NCBI GenBank assembly: GCA_905197435.1
Contig: CAJJYX010000073.1
Span: 1 to 14,137 of the forward strand
Direction: 5' to 3'
Source: an uncultured Bacteroides sp.
GTDB taxonomy: Bacteria; Bacteroidota; Bacteroidia; Bacteroidales; Bacteroidaceae
DNA length: 14,137 nucleotides
Shown here: positions 7,213 through 14,137 of the stretch, piece after piece
How positions within the stretch are numbered: position 1 is the stretch's first letter
How the letters are laid out: every line of letters begins with the position of its first letter
Made by a program: the position numbers and the translations under genes
The notes under the pieces: generated by a model
What the model was told of the DNA's origin: nothing
The model's input: the letters and a program-made list of their open reading frames with translations, nothing else
Databases searched by the model: none

Positions 7213-7252
7213 GGCGTTAATGCTTGATAATTATGACGGCATACTTACCAGA

Positions 7253-7807
7253 TTAAATATTTCCTAAGTCAAAGTTTCCGGGATTTTTCCCTTTAAAGTC
7301 CTTAAAGTACGATTTTATCTCGCGCATATCCTTTTCTATGTCTCCGGTGGGCATGACAGCCTTGGTAGAGGAGATTGTCTTGGAAGGATAATCGATCCCG
7401 ATAAGCATGATGGGCACTTGTGCTTTAAGCGCTATGTAATAGAAACCTTTTTTCCAGTTGGGGTTGGCTTTACGGGTTCCTTCCGGCGTAATGGCCAGGT
7501 GGAAATGCTTGCTGTGTGCAAACTTATCGGCCATTTGGTCCACTAAAGAAGACTTGCGTCCCCGGTTCACCGGAATGCCGCCAACGGCTTTGAATATCAG
7601 TCCCAGAGGAAAGAAAAACCATTCTTTTTTCATCATGAAACTGGTTTTGCGGCCAATGGCACCGTAAAACAACTTGCCGATAAATAAATCCCAATTGGAG
7701 GTGTGGGGTGCCGCACAAATTATACATTTGTCATAGTCGGGCACCGTCACATTTGTCTTCCAGCCTAATAGGCGATAATAAATGAAGCTGTAAAGGGCTT
7801 TCTTCAT
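7253..7807 (-). CDS. PlsC-family 1-acyl-glycerol-3-phosphate-type acyltransferase
   Basis: 184 residues, short for the family, as is common for Bacteroidetes members. The conserved acyltransferase blocks are present: HTSNWD (His35 and Asp40, the HX4D catalytic pair), the substrate block GGIPVNRG (76-83), and TPEGTR (107-112, the phosphate-binding EGTR). A later VPIMLIGIDYP stretch fits block IV. The substrate is likely a lysophospholipid or another glycerol- or amine-linked acyl acceptor at the inner membrane; the sequence does not settle which. The start codon lies one base after the stop of the 89-codon gene, so translation is probably coupled. The YafV-type gene follows after 40 bases. Confidence 0.88.
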   Translation of the reverse strand: MKKALYSFIYYRLLGWKTNVTVPDYDKCIICAAPHTSNWDLFIGKLFYGAIGRKTSFMMKKEWFFFPLGLIFKAVGGIPVNRGRKSSLVDQMADKFAHSKHFHLAITPEGTRKANPNWKKGFYYIALKAQVPIMLIGIDYPSKTISSTKAVMPTGDIEKDMREIKSYFKDFKGKNPGNFDLGNI

Positions 7808-7808
7808 C

Positions 7809-8078
7809 TTATTTCAGTTTGCCCATTGCGTCAATGATTTCGTCTGCTTTTGCATTGAAGTCTGAACGGAGTTTTTTGTAGAAACCTTTTACATTTCCTG
7901 GTTCGGTGTGACTGATGCGGCTTATGAATTCATCTTGCATTTTCAGTATCTCCGCCATAAGCTTATCGGCTTTTTGCTTGTCTGTTCCAGGCACATACAA
8001 GCTGTTCACAAGGCACTCGGTGAACAACTCACCTGCAATATAGTTTATATTCTTTTTTAGTTCTCTTCTACTTGCCAT
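7809..8078 (-). CDS. Conserved small helical protein of unknown function (89 aa)
   Basis: I do not recognise a named family. The predicted protein from the ATG at 8078 (MASRRELKKN...) is 89 residues, charged, lysine-rich and apparently all alpha-helical, with no signal peptide or membrane segment; a short helix pair around KADKLMAEILKMQDEFI and GFYKKLRSDFNAKADEII is likely. The frame stays open upstream to 8216, but that extension has AT-rich, low-complexity composition typical of a leader, so I chose the inner ATG. It lies one base from the acyltransferase gene (TAA, one base, ATG), which argues strongly that it is a real first gene of a three-gene operon and may act with the acyltransferase. 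Function not assignable. Confidence 0.8.
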   Translation of the reverse strand: MASRRELKKNINYIAGELFTECLVNSLYVPGTDKQKADKLMAEILKMQDEFISRISHTEPGNVKGFYKKLRSDFNAKADEIIDAMGKLK

Positions 8079-8282
8079 AATCTTTACGTTTAAAGTGAAT
8101 AATCTGAATTGTATTCGGTAAAGATAATGCTTTTCTTTGTTAGAACGGAGGAAAAATGAAATTTTATGTGTTTTTAATTTAGTGAAGTGTAGAATAATTC
8201 CACAGATTGTGGGCAAATTCTACAGGATAAAATGGAAATATCATCATGAGCAGATGAGCGGTATATTGTTTACCGATTGATA

Positions 8283-8296
8283 TCTAACTTGTTAGA
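8283..8296. promoter_or_regulatory. Palindrome upstream of the efflux operon, possible operator
   Basis: TCTAACTTGTTAGA has 6-base arms around TT. It lies in the 8079-8340 divergent spacer, about 85-125 bases before the likely adaptor starts and upstream of a degenerate -7 box (TAAATTGG at 8317-8324). Short palindromes like this often bind TetR- or MarR-type repressors of efflux operons. No regulator gene is adjacent, so this is a suggestion only. Confidence 0.3.
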
Positions 8297-8379
8297 AGGA
8301 GTGGGCATGACAATGATAAATTGGCATCGGATTTGCCTTAATGGAAAGAAACAAGGTTAAATTGAATAAACGAACAAAC

Positions 8380-9642
8380 ATGAAACGATTTTTACAAAAA
8401 AAAGAAATGAAGCTGAAGAAGAAAGGGTGGCTGATGATGATTGCCTGTCTGGCAGTATTGTTGGCCGGTTACTTTATTCTGACTTGCCCTGAAAAGGTGG
8501 AGTCTGAAGCTCCTGCAGTGATTGTGGAACCTGCAGAAAAAGGGAATGTGGAAATATATGGCGAGTATGTGGGACGTATTCGTGCCCAGCAGTTCGTGGA
8601 AGTACGTGCGCGTGTGGAAGGCTATTTGGAGAATATGCTTTTTGCAGAAGGAACGTATGTCACCAAGAATCAGGTACTTTTTGTGATAAACCAGGACCAG
8701 TATAGGGCAAAGGCGGACAAAGCTCGTGCACAGTTGAAAAAAGATGAGGCACAGGCATTGAAGGCTAAACGCGATTTGGAACGTATTGGTCCCCTTTATG
8801 CACAGAATGCTGCCAGCCAGCTGGATTTGGATAACGCTCAGGCTGCTTATGAAATGGCAGAAGCTTCGGTAGCGATGAGCCAGGCGGATTTGGACCAGGC
8901 CGAGCTGGAACTGGGATATACGCTGGTCCGTTCTCCGCTATCAGGTCATATAAGTGAAAGAAATGTGGATTTGGGCACATTGGTCGGGCCGGGGGCTAAG
9001 TCATTGCTGGCTACAATCGTGAAAAGTGATACGGTTTTGGTGGACTTCAGCATGACGGCATTGGATTACCTGAAGAGCAAGGAACGGAACATCGATATAG
9101 GGCGCCAGGACTCTACACGTTCCTGGCAACCGAACATTACGATTACTCTGGCGGATAATACCGTTTATCCTTATAAGGGGTATGTGGACTTTGCCGAGCC
9201 TCAGGTTGACCCGCAGACCGGAACTTTCTCCGTACGTGCAGAAATGCCGAATCCTAATAAAGTGTTGCTGCCGGGACAGTTTACAAAGGTGAAACTGTTG
9301 CTGGACGTACGCGAGGGGGCAGTTGCCGTTCCTCAGAAAGCTGTTACCATTGAGAAAGGCGGTGCATATATCTTTGTAATGCGCCGGGACTCCACGGTTG
9401 AAAAGCGTTTCATTGAACTGGGGCCTGAATTTGGTAACAATTGGGTGGTTGAGCGTGGTCTGGCTGCCGGAGAACAAATTGTGACGGAAGGTTTCCATAA
9501 ACTGGCTCCGGGCATGAAAGTACGCGCTCAGGCTGCTGTCTCTAAAAAGGAGGAAGAGCAGGCGGGTGATTCCTTGAACAAGCAAGTTGTTTCTGATGCC
9601 CCTGCTGAGAACAAATCAAAGGACAACAACCCTTCAAAGTAA
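8380..9642 (+). CDS. RND efflux periplasmic adaptor (membrane fusion protein, AcrA/MexA type)
   Basis: 420 residues from the ATG at 8380. In-frame ATGs also lie at 8341 and 8407; the 5' part up to 8380 is A-rich like a leader, and the 8407 start would put only a few basic residues before the membrane segment, so the true start is 8380 or 8407. Residues about 17-34 are a hydrophobic anchor. Then follow the first lipoyl half (VEVRARVEGYLENMLFAEGTYV, about 73-94), a long alpha-hairpin (about 106-178, rich in A, K, Q), the second lipoyl half (YTLVRSPLSGHISERNVDLGTLV), a beta-barrel (about 218-310, VDPQTGTFSVRAEMPNPN...LLPGQF), a membrane-proximal domain (VAVPQKAV ... LAPGMKV), and a charged tail. 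It links the pump to the outer membrane channel. Seven bases separate its stop from the pump gene. Confidence 0.93.
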   Translation: MKRFLQKKEMKLKKKGWLMMIACLAVLLAGYFILTCPEKVESEAPAVIVEPAEKGNVEIYGEYVGRIRAQQFVEVRARVEGYLENMLFAEGTYVTKNQVLFVINQDQYRAKADKARAQLKKDEAQALKAKRDLERIGPLYAQNAASQLDLDNAQAAYEMAEASVAMSQADLDQAELELGYTLVRSPLSGHISERNVDLGTLVGPGAKSLLATIVKSDTVLVDFSMTALDYLKSKERNIDIGRQDSTRSWQPNITITLADNTVYPYKGYVDFAEPQVDPQTGTFSVRAEMPNPNKVLLPGQFTKVKLLLDVREGAVAVPQKAVTIEKGGAYIFVMRRDSTVEKRFIELGPEFGNNWVVERGLAAGEQIVTEGFHKLAPGMKVRAQAAVSKKEEEQAGDSLNKQVVSDAPAENKSKDNNPSK

Positions 9643-9649
9643 TGATGTT

Positions 9650-12600
9650 ATGAAAGTAAGTTTCTTTATAGACCGCCCGGTATTTTCGGCAGTGATATCA
9701 ATTGTAATCGTAATTGTCGGTATTATCGGCCTGATGATGCTTCCGGTGGACCAATATCCGCAAATTACGCCACCCGTAGTGAAAATCAGCGCTTCCTATC
9801 CGGGAGCCAGTGCACTGACTGTCTCACAAGCAGTGGCAACTCCTATCGAGCAGGAGATAAACGGTACTCCCGGTATGTTGTACATGGAGTCTAACAGTTC
9901 CAATTCCGGGGGCTTTTCGGCTACGGTCACTTTCGATGTCTCTGCCGATCCGGACCTGGCTGCTGTAGAAATACAGAACCGTGTGAAATTGGCGGAGAAC
10001 CGTCTGCCGGCCGAAGTGGTTCAGAATGGTATTTCCGTAGAGAAGCAGGCTCCCAGCCAGTTGATGACCATCTGCCTGACTTCCGATGATCCGAAGTTTG
10101 ACGAAATTTATTTGAGTAATTTTGCCACTATCAATGTACTTGATTTGCTGCGGCGTATTCCCGGTGTAGGACGTGTCTCCAATATCGGCAGTCGCTACTA
10201 TGCCATGCAGATATGGGCGTTGCCTGATAAATTGGCCAATTTCGGCCTGACGGTGCAAGACCTGCAGAATGCTTTGAAGGACCAGAACCGTGAGTCTGCT
10301 GCAGGTGTCCTGGGGCAACAGCCGGTGAAAGGGCTTGACATTACTATTCCTATCACTACTCAAGGACGTTTAAGTTCGGCAAAGCAATTTGAGGACATTG
10401 TAGTCCGTGCCAATGCCAACGGTTCCATAATCCGTTTGCGCGATGTGGCGCGTGTTTCGTTGGAAGCATCTTCATACGGCACAGAGAGTGGAATCAATGG
10501 TGAGAATGCTGCCGTTCTCGGCATCTATATGCTTCCCGGGGCCAATGCCATGGAAGTGGCAAAGAATGTAAAGGATGCCATGGAGGAAATCAGTGCAAAT
10601 TTCCCTGAGGGAATGAGTTATGAGATTCCTTTTGACATGACGACTTATATTTCTGAATCTATCCATGAAGTATATAAGACATTGTTCGAAGCGTTGATTC
10701 TGGTCGTGTTGGTTGTGTTCCTTTCCTTGCAAAGCTGGCGTGCGACGGTGATACCGGTTGTTGCGGTACCTATTTCCTTGATTGGCACTTTTGGCTTTAT
10801 GCTTATTTTCGGTTTTTCTCTGAACATACTGACTCTGCTCGGATTGATTCTTGCCATCGGCATTGTGGTGGATGATGCCATTGTGGTGGTAGAGAATGTG
10901 GAACACCTCATGGAGACAGAAAAACTGAGCCCTTATGAAGCAACCAAAAAGGCAATGAACGGATTGACAAGCGCTTTGATTGCCACATCGTTGGTGCTCT
11001 GTGCCGTGTTTGTGCCGGTCAGTTTCTTGAGCGGCATCACCGGACAGCTATACCGCCAGTTTACCATTACTATCGCCGTTTCCGTATTGCTTTCTACGGT
11101 AGTGGCTTTGACGCTCAGCCCTGTAATGTGTTCGCTCATATTAAAGCCCGACAGTGGAAAGAAGAAAAACTTAGTTTTTCGTAAAATCAATGAGTGGCTG
11201 AATTTGGGCAACCACAAATACGTGGCTGTCATCAACCGGGTTATCAGGAATCCCCGCCGCTTGATGAGTGCGTTCGGTCTTGTGTTGGTGGCCATTTTTA
11301 TCATACACCGTCTGGTGCCTGCCAGTTTCCTGCCGGTAGAGGACCAGGGCTATTTCAAAGTTGAACTGGAATTGCCGGAAGGCGCCACTTTAGAGCGCAC
11401 CCGTGTAGTGACAGACCGTGCCGTACAATACTTGGAGAAGAATCCGTATGTTGCTTATGTGCAGAACGTGACAGGTAGCAGTCCTCGTGTGGGCAGTAAC
11501 CAAGCGCGGAGTGAGTTGACGGTTATTTTAAAACCGTGGGAAGAACGCAAGGGGATTTCCATTGATAAAATAATGGAGAATGTTGAGAAGGATTTGAAGG
11601 AATATCCTGAATCCAAGGTCTATCTTTCCACACCGCCGGTCATTCCGGGGCTGGGTACTTCGGGAGGTTTTGAAATGCAGCTTGAGGCACGTGGCGATGC
11701 TACATTTGAGAATTTGGTACAGGCGGCAGATACTCTGATGTACTATGCCCGGAAGCATAAGGAGTTGACGGGACTCTCATCTTCTTTACAGTCAGAAATA
11801 CCACAGCTTTATTTTGATGTGGACCGCGATAAAGTGAAAATGTTAGGAGTGCCTCTGGCGGATGTGTTCTCTACCATGAAAGCTTATACCGGTTCTGTTT
11901 ATGTGAATGATTTCAATATGTTCAACCGTATATATAAGGTGTATATTCAAGCTGAGGCTCCTTATCGGGAGCATAAGGACAATATCAACTTGTTTTTTGT
12001 GAAGGCAAAGGATGGGGTGATGGTGCCGCTGACTTCTTTGGGAAGTGCTTCTTATACCACCGGACCGGGCAGCATCAAGCGTTTCAACATGTTTACCACT
12101 GCTGTCATCCGCGGTTCTGCGGCACAAGGCTACAGCTCCGGTCAGGCTATGGAGATTATGGAGCAGATTGCCCGTGACCACTTGCCTGATAATATAGGTC
12201 TGGAATGGAGTGGCCTTTCCTATCAGGAAAAGAAAGCGGGAGGACAGACGGGGCTCGTGCTTACGCTGGTATTCCTTTTCGTGTTCCTCTTCCTGGCGGC
12301 GCAATATGAAAGCTGGACAGTGCCTGTCGCAGTGTTGCTTTCACTGCCGGTTGCTGCTTTGGGCGCTTATCTGGGCGTTGTGATATGCGGGTTGGAGAAT
12401 GATATTTATTTCCAGATTGGCTTGGTGATGTTGGTGGGGCTTGCGGCAAAGAATGCCATTCTGATTGTGGAGTTTGCTAAGGTGCAGGTCGACAAAGGAG
12501 GCGACTTGATACAGTCTGCCATCCATGCTGCCCAACTCCGTTTCCGACCTATCTTGATGACCTCTTTGGCTTTCGTATTGGGTATGCTGCCTATGGTATT

Positions 12601-12766
12601 GGCAAGCGGACCTGGTTCGGCAAGTCGTCAGGCCATAGGTACGGGTGTCTTCTTCGGAATGATATTTGCCATTGTATTCGGCATCGTGCTTGTACCGTTC
12701 TTCTTCGTTCTGGTCTACAAGACGAAAGCCAAGGTACAGCATAAAATTAAGAAAGACAGGTTTTAA
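9650..12766 (+). CDS. RND multidrug efflux pump, HAE1/AcrB family inner membrane transporter
   Basis: 1038 residues from the ATG at 9650 (MKVSFFIDRP), the standard AcrB-like N-terminus; the frame is open upstream but overlaps the adaptor. First membrane helix about 11-30, followed by VDQYPQITPPVVKISASYPGA. The proton-relay aspartates lie in TM4, Asp408 and Asp409 in GIVVDDAIVVVENVEH, equivalent to AcrB Asp407/Asp408. The TM10 lysine is Lys934 in GLAAKNAILIVEF. Two large periplasmic loops (about 31-335 and 555-865) hold the porter and docking regions, with a G-loop-like GGFEMQLEARG at 672-682. The C-terminal helices run from about 866 to 1023. All ion-coupling residues I can check are present, so it should be a functional drug/proton antiporter pumping substrates from the periplasm or inner membrane. 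Central gene of the operon; substrates cannot be read from sequence. Confidence 0.96.
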   Translation: MKVSFFIDRPVFSAVISIVIVIVGIIGLMMLPVDQYPQITPPVVKISASYPGASALTVSQAVATPIEQEINGTPGMLYMESNSSNSGGFSATVTFDVSADPDLAAVEIQNRVKLAENRLPAEVVQNGISVEKQAPSQLMTICLTSDDPKFDEIYLSNFATINVLDLLRRIPGVGRVSNIGSRYYAMQIWALPDKLANFGLTVQDLQNALKDQNRESAAGVLGQQPVKGLDITIPITTQGRLSSAKQFEDIVVRANANGSIIRLRDVARVSLEASSYGTESGINGENAAVLGIYMLPGANAMEVAKNVKDAMEEISANFPEGMSYEIPFDMTTYISESIHEVYKTLFEALILVVLVVFLSLQSWRATVIPVVAVPISLIGTFGFMLIFGFSLNILTLLGLILAIGIVVDDAIVVVENVEHLMETEKLSPYEATKKAMNGLTSALIATSLVLCAVFVPVSFLSGITGQLYRQFTITIAVSVLLSTVVALTLSPVMCSLILKPDSGKKKNLVFRKINEWLNLGNHKYVAVINRVIRNPRRLMSAFGLVLVAIFIIHRLVPASFLPVEDQGYFKVELELPEGATLERTRVVTDRAVQYLEKNPYVAYVQNVTGSSPRVGSNQARSELTVILKPWEERKGISIDKIMENVEKDLKEYPESKVYLSTPPVIPGLGTSGGFEMQLEARGDATFENLVQAADTLMYYARKHKELTGLSSSLQSEIPQLYFDVDRDKVKMLGVPLADVFSTMKAYTGSVYVNDFNMFNRIYKVYIQAEAPYREHKDNINLFFVKAKDGVMVPLTSLGSASYTTGPGSIKRFNMFTTAVIRGSAAQGYSSGQAMEIMEQIARDHLPDNIGLEWSGLSYQEKKAGGQTGLVLTLVFLFVFLFLAAQYESWTVPVAVLLSLPVAALGAYLGVVICGLENDIYFQIGLVMLVGLAAKNAILIVEFAKVQVDKGGDLIQSAIHAAQLRFRPILMTSLAFVLGMLPMVLASGPGSASRQAIGTGVFFGMIFAIVFGIVLVPFFFVLVYKTKAKVQHKIKKDRF

Positions 12767-12778
12767 AGACAATATCGC

Positions 12779-14137
12779 ATGAAAAGTAAAAATATATATA
12801 TCGTTTTGTTGCTGGGTATGTTTGTCCTTGCTTCATGCAAGGTGGGCAAGAGTTATGTACGTCCGGAGATGGCATTGCCGGATAGCCTGGCACAGCAGTC
12901 GGATAGCTTGAGCATAGCCGACGAACAGTGGCAGATGGTCTATACAGACAGTACGCTGCGTGGCCTGATAGACCGTGCCTTGGAGTATAACAAAGATATG
13001 CTGATTGCAGCTTCCCGTGTCAAGGAGATGGCTGCCCGGAAGCGCATCAGTGTGGCCAACCTTCTGCCGCAGCTCACCGGAAAAGTGGAGGCCGAGCGCA
13101 AAGTGGACAATTATGGCGGACACAGCCGTGATGTGGGTAATACTTACGAAGCCAAGGCCTTACTTTCTTGGGAACTTGATCTTTGGGGAAACCTGCGATG
13201 GCAGAAGGTGACTGCCGTGGCCGAATATCTGCAAAGTGTGGAGGCACAGCGTGCCTTGCGCATGACGATTGTAGCCGAAGTGGCACAGGCTTATTATGAA
13301 CTCGTGGCTTTAGACACTGAACTGGAGATTGTGCGCCAAACGCAAAAGGCACGTGAAGAGGGAGTACGCTTGGCACGCCTTCGTTTTGAAGGCGGACTGA
13401 CTTCGGAGACTTCTTATCAGCAGGCGCAAGTCGAGTTGGCTCGTACGGCTACGCTTGTTCCGGACTTGGAGCGCCGCATCTCTCTGAAAGAAAATGATAT
13501 TGCCTTCCTGGTGGGTGAATTCCCCACCCGCATCAAGCGTGTCAATTTCCTGCAGGAACTGGATGTACCGGAGTCTTTGCCGATAGGTCTGCCTTCCGAT
13601 TTGTTGGAGCGCCGTCCTGATGTCCGTGCGGCGGAGCAGCAGTTGAGGGCAGAACATGCCAAAGTGAAAGTGGCTTATACCAATATGTTCCCCCGTCTTG
13701 CCTTGACCGGGCAATTTGGCTTGGAAAGTAATGTGCTGTCCAATTTTCTGGAATCTCCCTATTCCTTGTTGAACGGTGCGGTATTGACTCCGCTCTTTGG
13801 CTGGGGAAAGAACCGTGCTGCACTGAAAGCGCAGAAGGCCTCTTTTGAAGCCGAAGTGCACAATTATGAAAAGACAGTGCTGAATGCTTTCAAGGAAGCA
13901 AAGAATGCCATTGTGGATTTCAATAAGATTAAGGAAGTCTATCAATTGCGCGCCAAACTTGAACGCTCTGCCAAGGGGTATGTGGATTTGGCACAGTTGC
14001 AATACATCAACGGTGTCATCAATTATATGGATGTGCTCGATGCCCAGCGTGGTTATTTCGATGCCCAAATAGGGGTGAGCAATGCCATCCGCGACGAACT
14101 TATTGCCATGGTAAATGTCTATAAGGCATTGGGGGGT
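12779..14137 (+). CDS. TolC/NodT-type outer membrane efflux lipoprotein, 3' partial
   Basis: 453 codons to the window edge from the ATG at 12779, 12 bases after the pump stop. Residues 1-20 are a lipoprotein signal with lipobox L-A-S-C (Cys20). The body has two OEP repeats: first about 40-245 (WQMVYTDSTLRGLIDRAL, AKALLSWELDLWGNLRW, MTIVAEVAQAYYELVALD), second about 265-450 (LPSDLLERRPDVRAAEQQL, then AYTNMFPRLALTG, LTPLFGWGKNRAAL, and a closing helix near VDLAQLQYINGVINYMDVLDAQR). It is typical of the NodT family, trimeric outer membrane channels for RND pumps. The final VYKALGG suggests only a few residues remain beyond the edge. Third gene of the operon, completing the tripartite pump. Confidence 0.94.
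   Translation, partial: MKSKNIYIVLLLGMFVLASCKVGKSYVRPEMALPDSLAQQSDSLSIADEQWQMVYTDSTLRGLIDRALEYNKDMLIAASRVKEMAARKRISVANLLPQLTGKVEAERKVDNYGGHSRDVGNTYEAKALLSWELDLWGNLRWQKVTAVAEYLQSVEAQRALRMTIVAEVAQAYYELVALDTELEIVRQTQKAREEGVRLARLRFEGGLTSETSYQQAQVELARTATLVPDLERRISLKENDIAFLVGEFPTRIKRVNFLQELDVPESLPIGLPSDLLERRPDVRAAEQQLRAEHAKVKVAYTNMFPRLALTGQFGLESNVLSNFLESPYSLLNGAVLTPLFGWGKNRAALKAQKASFEAEVHNYEKTVLNAFKEAKNAIVDFNKIKEVYQLRAKLERSAKGYVDLAQLQYINGVINYMDVLDAQRGYFDAQIGVSNAIRDELIAMVNVYKALGG

Noticed and set aside
8079..8216. N-terminal extension of the 89-residue protein to 135 residues
   Set aside because: The extra segment is AT-rich leader-like sequence; the inner ATG at 8078 fits better.
9587..9649. 21-residue upstream extension of the RND pump
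   Set aside because: It lies inside the adaptor coding sequence; MKVSFFIDRP at 9650 is the standard start of this family.
13310..14068. 252-codon minus-strand frame opposite the outer membrane gene
   Set aside because: Shadow of the TolC/NodT-type gene, whose lipobox and OEP motifs are clear on the plus strand.

Overview
The window looks like chromosomal DNA of a Bacteroides-type gut bacterium (order Bacteroidales). The pointers are the protein families, the A-rich leaders without Shine-Dalgarno sequences, several matches to the Bacteroidetes -7 promoter box TAnnTTTG, and the fused NagB-like/PIG-L protein known from Bacteroides. I cannot resolve the species. I see no insertion sequence, CRISPR array, tRNA, rRNA or phage gene.

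Layout: (1) 1-1835, minus strand: 3'-truncated secreted zinc amidase (Amidase_3 type) whose catalytic domain is split by a golvesin/xanthan-lyase-C-like domain. (2) 1931-1970: hairpin terminator of the next gene. (3) 1997-3988, minus: a 663-residue fusion of a NagB-like domain with lost catalytic residues and an intact PIG-L/LmbE deacetylase domain. (4) 4084-5250, minus: nagA, N-acetylglucosamine-6-phosphate deacetylase. (5) 5251-5732: 482-base divergent intergenic region with a striking triple repeat and inverted repeat. (6) 5733-6434, plus: membrane-anchored SIMPL protein, whose 3' end overlaps the convergent next gene by 29 bases. (7) 6406-8078, minus: compact set read as 89-residue unknown protein, then PlsC-like acyltransferase, then YafV-type omega-amidase. 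(8) 8079-8340: divergent spacer with a small palindrome. (9) 8380-14137, plus: a tripartite RND efflux operon (adaptor, HAE1 pump, TolC/NodT-type outer membrane lipoprotein); the last gene runs off the right edge, probably by only a few codons.

How they work together: the left third (amidase, NagB-like/PIG-L fusion, NagA) has an amino-sugar and cell-wall turnover theme. The amidase would cut stem peptides from muropeptides. NagA deacetylates GlcNAc-6-phosphate. The fusion probably deacetylates another, unknown amino-sugar substrate, because its NagB half lacks the residues needed for deamination. The middle holds lipid acylation and metabolite repair. The right third is a complete drug or envelope-stress efflux pump with no regulator gene next to it in this window.

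The most notable items are the pseudo-active-site NagB domain fused to an intact deacetylase, the interrupted amidase that is easily mislabelled as xanthan lyase, and the unexplained repeat cluster upstream of the SIMPL gene.
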